Assembly (NCBI GenBank): GCA_016296785.1
Contig: JAEDHX010000009.1
Coordinates: 1 to 39,619, forward strand
Direction: 5' to 3'
Source: Coprococcus sp.
GTDB lineage: Bacteria > Bacillota > Clostridia > Lachnospirales > Lachnospiraceae
Length of the DNA: 39,619 nt
Under the pieces are notes generated by a model. That model saw nothing but the letters and a program-made list of their open reading frames with translations. It was not told the origin of the DNA and ran no database searches. The position numbers and the translations under genes were made by a program. Below, in pieces: positions 8,517 to 17,379 of the stretch. The stretch's first letter is position 1. Every line of letters begins with the position of its first letter.

Positions 8517-8530
8517 GTTATTCGAATAAC
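8517..8530. promoter_or_regulatory. Candidate operator palindrome between divergent promoters
   Basis: GTTATTCGAATAAC is a perfect 14-bp palindrome. It lies 11 bp upstream of the leftward -35 box and 22 bp upstream of the rightward one, a usual place for a regulator shared by divergent genes. No binding protein can be named. Confidence 0.4.
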
Positions 8531-8552
8531 TTATTCCATTCAAGAAGAGGTG

Positions 8553-8581
8553 TTGAATTGTAATTGAAATTGGTGTAATAT
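8553..8581 (+). promoter_or_regulatory. Promoter of trkA-trkH
   Basis: TTGAAT (8553-8558) and TAATAT (8576-8581) are separated by 17 nt. About 90 nt of leader precede the start codon; it is too short to hold a c-di-AMP (ydaO) riboswitch. Confidence 0.55.
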
Positions 8582-8675
8582 TAGAAGATAAAATTGTTTG
8601 AGAAATGCTATTTCAAATTAACTACCGGCAATAATTAAAGCTGTATTTATTATTTGATTTTAGGAGGATTTTGAA

Positions 8676-10079
8676 GTGTTGCTAGGTAAAACGACCAGAC
8701 AGAAAGGATTAAAGATTATAATAGTTGGATGTGGCAAGGTTGGAGTTGCCATATTAAAGCAGCTTTGCAATGAAGGACATGATATTACTATTATAGATAA
8801 GAACCCTGAGAAGGTTTCTATATATGCTAATTTGTATGATGTTATGGGTATTATCGGTAATGGTGCCAGCCATAGTGTACAGATGGAGGCCGGTATTGAG
8901 AATACTGATTTGATTATTTCAGTAACTGACTCTGATGAGCTCAATATTCTGTGTTGTACTATTGCTAAGCAGGTAGGTGATTGTGCTGCCATAGCAAGAG
9001 TAAGAAATCCTGAGTATAGCAAGGAGGTCGGCTATCTTAAGGATAAGCTCGGTCTTACGATGATAATAAATCCTGAGCTTGAGACAGCAGCTGAAATAGC
9101 GAGAATTCTATATCTGCCTACGGCACTTGAGATTAATTCCTTTGCACACGGAAGTGCAGAGATGATAAAGTTTAAGATCCCTGAGAAGAACCGCCTTGCA
9201 GGAATAAGTATTGCTGAGCTTGGTAAGCAGCTTGCTGATAAATCTAATCCAATTAATATACTTATATGTGCAATTGAAAGAGAAGGAGAGGTATTTATTC
9301 CATCAGGTAATTTCGTAATGGAGCCTTTTGATATTGTATCATTTGTCAGTACAAGAGATATGTCAAAGGCATTTATGGAGTATATCGGATTTAAGACGGC
9401 AAGGGTTAAGGATACACTTATTATTGGTGGCGGAGATGTAGCATATTATCTTGCAAAGCAGCTGATTAATATGGGTATTGACGTTAAGATAATAGAGAGT
9501 AATAAAGAAAGATGCGAGGAGTTAAGTATCCTTCTTCCTAAAGCAATAGTAATTTGCGGTGATGGTACAGACCAGGATATTCTTAAGGAAGAAGGTATTG
9601 CGTATACAGAGTCATTTGTTCCTCTTACCGGAATTGATGAAGAGAATATTCTGCTTACACTTCACGCAAGGCAGCACTCAAATTCAAAGGTAATTACTAA
9701 GATTAACAGAAGTAATTTCAAAGAAGTAATCAGTAATCTTGATTTAGGAAGTGTTGTTTATCCTAGTAATATTACGGCAGAAGCAATTATTGCTTATGTA
9801 AGAGCTAAGAAGAATTCTGATAGCAGTAATATCGAAACTCTTTATCATATGTTTGATTCACGCGTTGAGGCAATTGAGTTCCATGTAGGTGAGAATTCAG
9901 CAGTAACAGATATATCGCTTAAGGATTTAAAGCTTAAGAAGAATCTTCTTATTACGTTTATTAACCGAAATGGTTCTATCATTCTTCCAAGTGGACAGGA
10001 CTCTATCCATGTTGGAGATACTGTAATGATAGTTACAACCCATACAGGATTTAAAGATATAACTGATATATTGGAGTAG
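8676..10079 (+). CDS. trkA: Trk potassium uptake regulatory subunit TrkA
   Basis: TrkA is the cytoplasmic NAD(H)/nucleotide-binding ring that gates the TrkH potassium channel. The 467 residues contain two RCK units. The first Rossmann fold opens with KIIIVGCGKVG near residues 13-23 and is followed by a TrkA_C domain. The second opens with TLIIGGGDVAYYLAKQL near 248-264 and is followed by a second TrkA_C. Length matches full tandem TrkA. The start is GTG 8676, 8 nt after AGGAGG (8662-8667); most homologues begin at the KIIIVG strand, so this one has an 11-residue extension. No nearer start codon is in frame. trkH follows 11 nt later. Confidence 0.95.
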   Translation: MLLGKTTRQKGLKIIIVGCGKVGVAILKQLCNEGHDITIIDKNPEKVSIYANLYDVMGIIGNGASHSVQMEAGIENTDLIISVTDSDELNILCCTIAKQVGDCAAIARVRNPEYSKEVGYLKDKLGLTMIINPELETAAEIARILYLPTALEINSFAHGSAEMIKFKIPEKNRLAGISIAELGKQLADKSNPINILICAIEREGEVFIPSGNFVMEPFDIVSFVSTRDMSKAFMEYIGFKTARVKDTLIIGGGDVAYYLAKQLINMGIDVKIIESNKERCEELSILLPKAIVICGDGTDQDILKEEGIAYTESFVPLTGIDEENILLTLHARQHSNSKVITKINRSNFKEVISNLDLGSVVYPSNITAEAIIAYVRAKKNSDSSNIETLYHMFDSRVEAIEFHVGENSAVTDISLKDLKLKKNLLITFINRNGSIILPSGQDSIHVGDTVMIVTTHTGFKDITDILE

Positions 10080-10090
10080 TAAATGGAGTC

Positions 10091-11551
10091 ATGAACAGAA
10101 GAATTATTTTATACATTTTAGGACATGTGGTTAAGCTTGAGGGAGTACTTATGATGCTCCCTTGTCTTGTTGCACTTATTTATAAAGAAAAGGCAGGCTT
10201 GTATTTCCTTGCTGTTGGTGCTTTTTGTGTATTAGCAGGAGCCTTGCTTACAATAAAGAAGCCTTCAAATCATGTTTTCTATCTGAAGGAGGGCTGTATT
10301 GCAACAGCGTTCAGCTGGATTTTGCTTAGCTTTTTTGGATGCCTACCATTTGTTTTTTCAGGGGAGATAGCCTCATTTACCGATGCATTATTTGAAACTA
10401 TATCAGGTTTTACGACAACAGGAGCATCAATCCTTAATGATGTGGAGCAAATGTCAAAATCAATGCTGTTTTGGCGAAGCTTTACACACTGGATAGGAGG
10501 TATGGGTGTTCTCGTATTCCTTCTTGCAATAATACCATTAAGTGGCGGCTCACATATTAATCTTATGAAGGCGGAGAGCCCGGGACCTTCTGTAGGTAAG
10601 CTTGTGCCTAAGGTCAGATATACAGCCAGAATTCTTTATATTATTTATTTTGCACTTACACTTATCGAGATAATTTTCCTTCTTGCCGGCAAAATGCCGC
10701 TGTTCGACTCACTCTGTACCGCATTTGGTACTGCCGGAACAGGTGGCTTTGGAACAAAGAATGACAGCCTTATGGGATTTTCTCCTTTCATTCAATGGGT
10801 AGTAACAATATTCATGATTTTGTTTGGTGTGAATTTCAATGCATACTACTTCATTATTTTCAGAAATATTAAGAAGGCTATAAGTATGGAGGAGGTAAGG
10901 TATTATTTCCTTATTATCTTTACTGCAATTGGAATAATATTTATCAACCTTCTAAATACTGCTGAGAGAATATCTGATGCAATCAGGCAGGCATCATTCC
11001 AGGTCGCTTCTATTATAACAACGACCGGTTTCTCAACGGTTGATTTCAATATGTGGTCGCAGACGAGTAAATCCGTGCTTGTTCTTTTGATGTTTGTTGG
11101 GGCCTGTGCAGGTAGTACGGGTGGAGGAATTAAGGTATCAAGATTTGTTGTGCTTGTTAAGACAGTTGGCAAGGAGCTTGGTTCTTACCTTCATCCAAAG
11201 GGAATTAAGAAAATCAAAATAGACGGTAAGCCGGTAGAGCACGAGGTTGTAAGAGCCATAAATGTATACTTTATTACATTTATGATTATTTTTGCGGCAT
11301 CAGTATTTCTTGTATCCTTTGAGGGAAAGGATATGGTTACTAATTTTACTGCCGTAGCAGCTACTATTAATAATATCGGACCGGGACTTGAGCTTGTCGG
11401 ACCAACACAGAATTTCAGTGTGTTTGGCATATTCTCAAAATATGTTCTGATGTTTGACATGCTGGCAGGGCGTCTTGAGCTGTTTCCTCTTCTTTTGATT
11501 TTTAATCCTGTTATGTGGAAGGATTTCTTCAAGGGAAAAACAAGAAGATAA
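10091..11551 (+). CDS. trkH: Trk potassium channel subunit TrkH
   Basis: The 486-residue integral membrane protein is the potassium-conducting partner of TrkA. Its four pore loops can be seen: ISGFTTTGAS, GTAGTGGFGTKN, IITTTGFSTVDFN and INNIGPGLE, each with the filter glycine. About ten hydrophobic segments surround them and the C-terminus ends in basic residues. The gene follows trkA by 11 nt with a GGAGT ribosome site. Length is normal for the family. Confidence 0.95.
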   Translation: MNRRIILYILGHVVKLEGVLMMLPCLVALIYKEKAGLYFLAVGAFCVLAGALLTIKKPSNHVFYLKEGCIATAFSWILLSFFGCLPFVFSGEIASFTDALFETISGFTTTGASILNDVEQMSKSMLFWRSFTHWIGGMGVLVFLLAIIPLSGGSHINLMKAESPGPSVGKLVPKVRYTARILYIIYFALTLIEIIFLLAGKMPLFDSLCTAFGTAGTGGFGTKNDSLMGFSPFIQWVVTIFMILFGVNFNAYYFIIFRNIKKAISMEEVRYYFLIIFTAIGIIFINLLNTAERISDAIRQASFQVASIITTTGFSTVDFNMWSQTSKSVLVLLMFVGACAGSTGGGIKVSRFVVLVKTVGKELGSYLHPKGIKKIKIDGKPVEHEVVRAINVYFITFMIIFAASVFLVSFEGKDMVTNFTAVAATINNIGPGLELVGPTQNFSVFGIFSKYVLMFDMLAGRLELFPLLLIFNPVMWKDFFKGKTRR

Positions 11552-11603
11552 GTATGCAACTATGATGCAAATGCATATCATATTATTTGTTGTATTACAT
11601 GAC

Positions 11604-11662
11604 TTAACAAATCTTACAAGAAGATTTTGCTTAAGGTTTTTACAATAATAACGTGTTATAAT
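11604..11662 (+). promoter_or_regulatory. Promoter/operator region of the two-component operon
   Basis: A perfect TATAAT lies at 11657-11662, 37 nt before the start codon, with no good -35 box at normal spacing. Upstream, TTAACAA (11604) and TTACAAG (11614) repeat at a 10-bp step, the spacing of OmpR-family half-sites, and another TTTACAA occurs near 11639. A weak -35 plus such repeats suggests an activator, perhaps the encoded regulator itself. Confidence 0.35.
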
Positions 11663-11699
11663 TAAAAGAAAAATGATATGTGAAAGGTGAGGAACGGTT

Positions 11700-12401
11700 A
11701 TGAAGGATATGAATAGGGTTTTAATTGTTGATGATGAAGCAGATATTAGAAAATTGCTTAATATATATTTAAAGAAAAATGGCTATGGTGTGTTAGAGGC
11801 TGAAAATGGCTCGGCGGCCATAGAGCTTGTTAAGGATAATACAGACATTGATCTTGTAGTTATGGATATAATGATGCCGGGAATGTCAGGTATAGAGGCA
11901 TGTAGTGCAATTAGAGAATTTTCGACTGTTCCGGTTATGTTCCTTACGGCTAAGACACAGGAGCCTGTTAAGGAACAGGCCTATGATATGGGTGGCGATG
12001 ATTTCCTTGCTAAACCATTTACACAGGAAGAATTTATCCGTAAGGTATATGCCCTTATCAGAAGATATAATGTATATAGGGGTAAAGAGGATAATAACAT
12101 CCAGATTGTTTCTGTTGGAAACATTACTATTGATACATATAAAAGAATAGTTACTAAGGATGAAGAGGTAATTAAGCTTACTGATAAGGAATATGCACTT
12201 CTTGCATTTCTTGTTGAAAACAGAGGTAAATCCTGGAGCCTTGAAGCATTGTATGAGAATATATGGCAGGAGAAGTATCTTCCGTCTTCATCAAATACAG
12301 TTATGGTGCATGTCTTAAGATTAAGACAGAAGATAGAGGACAACCCTGCACAGCCTGATATAATCAGAACAATTTATGGAAAGGGATATCAAATTGACTA
12401 A
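11700..12401 (+). CDS. OmpR/PhoB-family response regulator
   Basis: The 233-residue protein has a receiver domain (about 4-118) with acidic pocket Asp11-Asp12, phospho-acceptor Asp56 in VVMDIMMPG, Thr83 and Lys105. A winged-helix DNA-binding domain follows (about 132-232), ending in the family's VMVHVLRLRQKIED and TIYGKGYQ. It is encoded directly before its kinase. Which signal it serves cannot be told; VanR-type and envelope-stress regulators look alike. Confidence 0.92.
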   Translation: MKDMNRVLIVDDEADIRKLLNIYLKKNGYGVLEAENGSAAIELVKDNTDIDLVVMDIMMPGMSGIEACSAIREFSTVPVMFLTAKTQEPVKEQAYDMGGDDFLAKPFTQEEFIRKVYALIRRYNVYRGKEDNNIQIVSVGNITIDTYKRIVTKDEEVIKLTDKEYALLAFLVENRGKSWSLEALYENIWQEKYLPSSSNTVMVHVLRLRQKIEDNPAQPDIIRTIYGKGYQID

Positions 12402-13956
12402 ATCCAATAAACGTGAAAGAGTGAGATTAAATCTTAGTACAAAGCTTTTAATTGTTGTGGTCGGAGGACTTGTTCTTGCGACCATATTGTTCTTCTTTAA
12501 CACTTATATTATTTCGACCTATATTAAGAAGGTATATCTTAATGATAAGAATACTAAGGAAAGAAACTATAAGCATATAGAGAGCTTTGCTGATTTTGTC
12601 TTTAATAATAAAGTCAGCTCAGCCGATTTGAAATCGATTCTTACATGGCAGGAAATGGAAGATAATGTATATATTCTTGTATACCAAAATGATAAGATTA
12701 TATATGATTCTACCTGGTGGGCAGACAGAAAGAATAGTCGTTTCTTTAACAAATTTGCAATTACCGATAAGGACACGGGCGAGGTAGTTGTATCTGAAAA
12801 TGAAAAAAAAGAGATACTTCGCCAGATTAAGCTTAATAGGGAAGAACGTAAGAAATCCGGCTATGATGACGCTGCAGATACAGCAAAGTCTACGGAAACA
12901 CAGAATTATGGGGCAAATAATGAATACGCCGTAAGAGATGATAGTGGCTATAGGCGTTCGGAATACTATATTATCACGGAGAATAATGAAACAAACGAAA
13001 CAATGCAATATGGATTTTATCCTGTAAGATTTTCGGATGGCGTATATGATGTATGTATTCTTGATTATTCGGAATCCCAGGTATATACAACAGGACTCCT
13101 AATTGCATTTCTTATTAGCTGTCTGTTCTTTGTTTCAGGAATTATTATTTATCATAAGAGAGAAATAAGGCGAGTAATACGTCTTACTAATGAAGTTAAG
13201 AGTGTAGAATGTGATAATCTTGACAGCCCTATTTCATTTAAGGGACATGATGAAATACATGACCTTTCTGTTAGTATTGATAATATGAGAAGTAGTATTA
13301 TTGATCAGATGGGTAAGGAGAAGGCGGCATGGCAGGCTAACAGTGATCTGGTAACTTCTATGGCGCATGATATAAGAACGCCACTTACAGTCCTTGCCGG
13401 ATATCTGAACCTGATTAAGGAGAAGGACTACAGCACAGAAGAAGAACTAGAGCAGTATATTGATATAAGTGTTGATAAGGCAGAGCAGCTAAGGGAGCTT
13501 TCAGATAAGCTGTTCAAGTATTTCTTCGTCTATTCAAAGAGTGAGGATAAGATAAATCTTGAGAAGTTTGATGCTGTAGAGCTGTTTAACCAGATGGTTG
13601 GAGAGTATATTGTTCTTCTTGAGGACAAGGGCTTTACCTTTAAGACTGAGACATTTGACCAGAAGGTTGATATTAAGACTGATATTCAGTATTTGAAGCG
13701 TCTTACAGATAATATCTTTACAAATGTAAGGAAGTACGCAGATAAATCCAAACCTGTAAAGATAACATATTCACTGTCTAAGAACAAGGTTAAGCTTCGT
13801 GTCAAGAATGAAATCAGCAGGCAAAGGAGTACTGCAGAGAGTACACGTATCGGACTTCTTACATGTGAAAAGATTGCTGAGCAGTTAGGAGGAAGCTTCC
13901 GTTTTGAGGAGAGGGGTACTTCGTTTATTGTAACCTTAGAATTTCCGGTATTGTAA
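12394..13956 (+). CDS. Membrane sensor histidine kinase
   Basis: About 520 residues. Numbering from TTG 12394, membrane helix 1 is near 17-41, an extracytoplasmic domain of about 190 residues near 42-230, helix 2 near 231-252, then HAMP, HisKA with phospho-acceptor His325 in SMAHDIRTPLTVL and an ATPase domain with Asn444 in NIFTNVRKYADK. The usual DxGxG and F-box are absent, and the next segment is STRIGLLTCEKIAEQLGG, a form I recall from other Lachnospiraceae kinases. TTG 12394 is preferred: it overlaps the regulator's stop by 8 nt and has GGAAAGGGA upstream, whereas ATG 12376 has no ribosome site. Confidence 0.88.
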   Translation: MTKSNKRERVRLNLSTKLLIVVVGGLVLATILFFFNTYIISTYIKKVYLNDKNTKERNYKHIESFADFVFNNKVSSADLKSILTWQEMEDNVYILVYQNDKIIYDSTWWADRKNSRFFNKFAITDKDTGEVVVSENEKKEILRQIKLNREERKKSGYDDAADTAKSTETQNYGANNEYAVRDDSGYRRSEYYIITENNETNETMQYGFYPVRFSDGVYDVCILDYSESQVYTTGLLIAFLISCLFFVSGIIIYHKREIRRVIRLTNEVKSVECDNLDSPISFKGHDEIHDLSVSIDNMRSSIIDQMGKEKAAWQANSDLVTSMAHDIRTPLTVLAGYLNLIKEKDYSTEEELEQYIDISVDKAEQLRELSDKLFKYFFVYSKSEDKINLEKFDAVELFNQMVGEYIVLLEDKGFTFKTETFDQKVDIKTDIQYLKRLTDNIFTNVRKYADKSKPVKITYSLSKNKVKLRVKNEISRQRSTAESTRIGLLTCEKIAEQLGGSFRFEERGTSFIVTLEFPVL

Positions 13957-13980
13957 TAGAACATGCTTATGAATAGTCTT

Positions 13981-14009
13981 TTGCAATAAGGGTAGAATAG
14001 AGTTATAAT
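13981..14009 (+). promoter_or_regulatory. Strong sigma-A promoter of the 2-hydroxyacid dehydrogenase
   Basis: TTGCAA (13981-13986) and a perfect TATAAT (14004-14009) are separated by exactly 17 nt, giving a leader of about 55 nt. Confidence 0.8.
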
Positions 14010-14069
14010 TGATTTGTTCATTCAGATTATTTGGATGCTTTTATAATACAATTTTATGGAGGTGGCAGT

Positions 14070-15071
14070 GTGAAGGTATTATTCTATGATACTAAGAAAT
14101 ATGACAGAGACTCGTTTGAAGAGATAGCAGGAGAATTTCCTGATATTGAGGTTGATTATCTTGAAGCAGATTTGTCGGTACAGACTGCAAAGCTTGCTTA
14201 CGGATATGATGCGATATGTGCATTTGTAAGCTCTGACGTTGGAACAGCTGTTGTAGAAGGTCTTGCTAAAGTAGGTGTTAAGCTTATTCTTATGAGATGT
14301 GCGGGCTTTAATAATGTTGATGTTGAGTGCGCTAATAGCAAGGGTATTACAATTCTTCGTGTTCCGGGTTATTCTCCGGAGGCAGTTGCAGAGCATGCGA
14401 TAGCGCTGGCTCTTGCTGTTAACAGAAGAATTCACAAGGGTTACATTAAGGTTCGAGATAATAATTTTAGTCTGGTTGGACTTACGGGAGCCAATTTCTA
14501 TAAAAAGACGGCAGGTATAATTGGTACCGGTAAGATAGGTGCAGCTATGTGTAGAATATGTGCAGGCTTTGGAATGAAGATACTTGCATATGATATTTAC
14601 CAGAATCCTGATCTTGATTTTGTAGAGTATGTTTCACTTGACAGACTTCTTGCAGAAAGTGACCTGATATCACTTCATTGTCCACTTACAGATGATTCTT
14701 ATCATTTGATTTGCAAGGATACAATAGAAAAGATGAAGGATAATGTTGTTCTTGTTAATACATCCAGAGGAGCGCTTATTAATACAGAGGACCTTATTGC
14801 AGGAATAAGAAACAGAAAGTTCTTCGGAGTAGGACTTGATGTTTATGAGGAAGAGACTAATAATGTATTTGAAAACAGAGAAGATGACATTCTCGAGACT
14901 TCGATTACAGCAAGACTTCTGTCATTTCCAAATGTAATTGTAACCTCACATCAGGGCTTTTTGACAAAGGAAGCTCTTGAGGCTATAAGCAGAACAACAT
15001 TTGAGAATGCAGCAGCCTTTGAAACAGGTGATATTAAGAAGGAGAACCTTGTTGGAATATTTGCAAAATAA
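14070..15071 (+). CDS. D-lactate dehydrogenase-type 2-hydroxyacid dehydrogenase
   Basis: The 333-residue cytoplasmic enzyme belongs to the D-isomer-specific 2-hydroxyacid dehydrogenases, reducing pyruvate or another 2-oxoacid with NADH. A Rossmann motif reads GIIGTGKIG. The catalytic triad fits D-lactate dehydrogenase: Arg233 in NTSRGAL, Glu262 in DVYEEE and His294 in TSHQGFLT, with the same spacing as in Lactobacillus D-LDH. The best start is GTG 14070, 5 nt after GGAGGTGG (14058-14065); an in-frame TTG at 14031 would add 13 residues without a ribosome site. D-lactate formation is the most likely role; 2-hydroxyisocaproate activity is possible. Confidence 0.88.
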   Translation: MKVLFYDTKKYDRDSFEEIAGEFPDIEVDYLEADLSVQTAKLAYGYDAICAFVSSDVGTAVVEGLAKVGVKLILMRCAGFNNVDVECANSKGITILRVPGYSPEAVAEHAIALALAVNRRIHKGYIKVRDNNFSLVGLTGANFYKKTAGIIGTGKIGAAMCRICAGFGMKILAYDIYQNPDLDFVEYVSLDRLLAESDLISLHCPLTDDSYHLICKDTIEKMKDNVVLVNTSRGALINTEDLIAGIRNRKFFGVGLDVYEEETNNVFENREDDILETSITARLLSFPNVIVTSHQGFLTKEALEAISRTTFENAAAFETGDIKKENLVGIFAK

Positions 15072-15151
15072 TACCTTCGCATGATAGCTCATAAATAATA
15101 TAAACTTAAAGGTGTAATGGCGTTCTATGTATGATATTATAGTTATATGTG

Positions 15152-15188
15152 GAGCGCTATATTGTATTCTATGAGCGCTATATTGTAT
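15152..15188. repeat. Tandem 16-bp direct repeat at 21-bp step upstream of the DUF4125 gene
   Basis: GAGCGCTATATTGTAT occurs identically at 15152-15167 and 15173-15188, a 21-bp period equal to two helical turns. A degenerate copy (GCGTTCTATGTATG) lies near 15120. The pair ends 32 nt before the start codon, so it is probably a regulator site. Each unit holds the small palindrome AGCGCT. Confidence 0.7.
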
Positions 15189-15220
15189 GGAGTAATATAT
15201 TATATTTTAGGAGGATTAGT

Positions 15221-15829
15221 ATGAATAAGCTTGAATTAGTGGAAAGCATAGTGAAGCTTGAATGGGAAGCATTTGATAAGGTTAAGAATGAAGGCGGAAG
15301 AGCAGACTGTCAGAATGACTTTGAAACCTTTAATATCATGAGAAAAAGCCAGTATCTTAACTGGGAGGAGGAGCTGCTTGAGAGCTGGAGAGATGACCTT
15401 CTTGATGCTAAGGCGGTTGGTGCTAATCTCATTACATATAAATATGGATATATGATGGAAAGTACGGCTCCTGCTGAGTTTGAAAAAATAAAGGATAGCA
15501 TGCCGGCAGTTTCTGATGCTAAGAGAGCTATTATTGATCAGATAGTTGCCATATCTGTTGGCTGGATGGAGGAATTTGCTAAAGAATATCCAAAGCTTGC
15601 AGGTAATGCCCGCTCAATTCATACCGCAGAGGATAATATGTATAATACTTCTTCAGAGACATATTTGCGCGGTGAGCTTATGACTTATTCTGATAAGACT
15701 CTTGTTCTGTATGGAAGATTTATTGCAGCACTTGCATCAGAGGGCAAAAATCTTAATCGTATGGCTATGGAGAAAACAGTAGAATTATATGGCTATCAAT
15801 CACTAGATGATGCAGAAGGGAAGATGTAA
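15221..15829 (+). CDS. DUF4125 family protein
   Basis: The 202-residue soluble protein looks like DUF4125, a family known mainly from Clostridia with no established role. It is mostly helical, with segments such as LVESIVKLEWEAFDKVKNEGG and WMEEFAKEYPKLAGNAR. A conserved-looking TAEDNMYNTSSETYLRGEL lies near residues 140-158. The start is ATG 15221, 5 nt after AGGAGGAT; an upstream in-frame ATG at 15149 would read through the direct repeats and is rejected. Its stop overlaps the start of the TPR gene by one base (TAATG), so the pair is probably translated together. Confidence 0.75.
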   Translation: MNKLELVESIVKLEWEAFDKVKNEGGRADCQNDFETFNIMRKSQYLNWEEELLESWRDDLLDAKAVGANLITYKYGYMMESTAPAEFEKIKDSMPAVSDAKRAIIDQIVAISVGWMEEFAKEYPKLAGNARSIHTAEDNMYNTSSETYLRGELMTYSDKTLVLYGRFIAALASEGKNLNRMAMEKTVELYGYQSLDDAEGKM

Positions 15830-16647
15830 TGGATATTAATAAAGTTCTTTTAGAGTTAGACAAATTATTTGCAGAAAATAGAATATCAGAGGTGGAGCCG
15901 TTTTTGCTAAAGGCTTTGGAAGAGGCTGATGAGGCGGGAGATTATGCTTCAAAGCTGTCTATATTAAATGAGCTTATTGGCTTTCATCGTGTTACAAGCG
16001 AATTTGATAAGGCGATTTATTATGGCGGACAGGCACTTGACATTCTTAAGGACATCAACATGGAGGGTACTATACCATATGCGACAACACTCCTTAACTA
16101 TGCAAATGTCTATCGTGCTTCAGGCAATCTTGAGGAATCGCTAAAGCTATATAAGGAGATTGAAGTAATATACAAGAATAATCTTGAGCCAAATGATTTC
16201 CTTATTGCAAGCTTCTACAATAATATTGCGTTGCTTTATCAGGAGATGGGTGACTTTGAGAATGCTGTTACATACCTTGAAAATGCACTTGCTATTGTTA
16301 AGGGATATGAGGATGCTTCTTCAGAGCTTGCAACCACCTATTCTAACCTTGGAACATCGTTGCTTAGACTTAACAGACTTGATGATGCAAAGGAGGCACT
16401 TAACAAGGCTTCTGATATATATGATAAGGCCGGAGAGAAGGGATATCATTACAGCAGTATGTTATCAGCTATGGGTGAAGTGTATTTCAAAGAAGGGGAC
16501 TATGAAAAATCACTTAGCTATTATGAGAGCGCCGCTGCTGAGATATATAATTTGTTTGGAGAAAATGTTGCATATAAGGTTATTTGTGATAATATAGCAA
16601 CTGTTAAAGAAAAGCTTAAAGAAAGAAATATGGATTTAGGCAATTAG
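15829..16647 (+). CDS. Tetratricopeptide repeat protein paired with DUF4125
   Basis: The 272-residue soluble protein is built of about six TPR helical hairpins. Recognisable units include AIYYGGQALDILKDI, LEESLKLYKEIEVIY, ENAVTYLENALAIVK, LDDAKEALNKASDIYDKAG and YEKSLSYYESAAAEI. TPRs bind other proteins. The one-base overlap with DUF4125 suggests that protein is the partner. No membrane or enzymatic domain is seen. Confidence 0.85.
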   Translation: MDINKVLLELDKLFAENRISEVEPFLLKALEEADEAGDYASKLSILNELIGFHRVTSEFDKAIYYGGQALDILKDINMEGTIPYATTLLNYANVYRASGNLEESLKLYKEIEVIYKNNLEPNDFLIASFYNNIALLYQEMGDFENAVTYLENALAIVKGYEDASSELATTYSNLGTSLLRLNRLDDAKEALNKASDIYDKAGEKGYHYSSMLSAMGEVYFKEGDYEKSLSYYESAAAEIYNLFGENVAYKVICDNIATVKEKLKERNMDLGN

Positions 16648-16651
16648 TAAT

Positions 16652-17377
16652 ATGGATAAGAAGATAGAATTTTGTAATGGATTAAAGGACGGAATTCCAA
16701 TTGCACTTGGCTATTTTGCTGTAAGCTTCAGTTTTGGAATTCTGGCTATAAAGGGTGGACTTAGTACACTTGCTGCAGCAATTACCAGCTGTACCAATCT
16801 TACAAGTGCGGGACAATTTGCCGGACTACAGATTATTATAGCAGGCGGAACTATTGCAGAGATAATACTTACACAGTTTATAATTAATTTACGATATGCA
16901 CTCATGAGTCTTTCGTTAACTCAGAAGCTTGATAAAAGCGTAAGCCTCGGACAGAGGTTTATTATTGCATTTGGCAATACTGACGAGATATTTGCTGTGG
17001 CAATGGGTCATTTCAAGGATGTAACATTTTTGTATATGATTGGTCTTGAACTGCTTCCGCTTATTGGATGGACCGGAGGCACTGTTGCCGGTGCTATTGC
17101 CTGTGATTTGCTTCCGAAGTCTGTATGTAGCGCATTAAGTCTTGCTCTATATGGAATGTTTGTAGCCATCGTAGTTCCCGCTGCGAAGAAATCAAGACCT
17201 GTCATGGTTGTAGTATTTATGGCGGCTGTGCTTAGCTGCATATTGTACTATGTGCCGTTTCTGCAATTTATTTCAAAGGGAATAGGAATTATTATTTGTA
17301 CAATAATTGCGGCTGCTATAGGTGCAATACTATTTCCTGTTAAACAGCCTGACAATGAAACAGAAGGAAAAGCTTAG
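16652..17377 (+). CDS. azlC: AzlC-family branched-chain amino acid exporter, large subunit
   Basis: The 241-residue integral membrane protein starts with the AzlC signature (KDGIPIALGYFAVSFSFGILA). It contains GQFAGLQIIIAGG, the polar LRYALMSLSL and the FGNTDEIFAVA loop typical of the family. With AzlD it forms an exporter for branched-chain amino acids or related solutes; B. subtilis AzlCD exports azaleucine. The gene starts 4 nt after the TPR gene with only a weak ribosome site, suggesting coupling. Confidence 0.9.
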   Translation: MDKKIEFCNGLKDGIPIALGYFAVSFSFGILAIKGGLSTLAAAITSCTNLTSAGQFAGLQIIIAGGTIAEIILTQFIINLRYALMSLSLTQKLDKSVSLGQRFIIAFGNTDEIFAVAMGHFKDVTFLYMIGLELLPLIGWTGGTVAGAIACDLLPKSVCSALSLALYGMFVAIVVPAAKKSRPVMVVVFMAAVLSCILYYVPFLQFISKGIGIIICTIIAAAIGAILFPVKQPDNETEGKA

Positions 17378-17379
17378 AG

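Noticed and set aside
8582..8675. c-di-AMP (ydaO-type) riboswitch before trkA
   Set aside because: Potassium transporters are often under this riboswitch, but the leader is under 100 nt and shows none of its conserved segments.
15149..15220. Upstream in-frame start for the DUF4125 protein
   Set aside because: It would translate the direct repeats into low-complexity residues and lacks a ribosome site, while ATG 15221 has AGGAGGAT at proper spacing.
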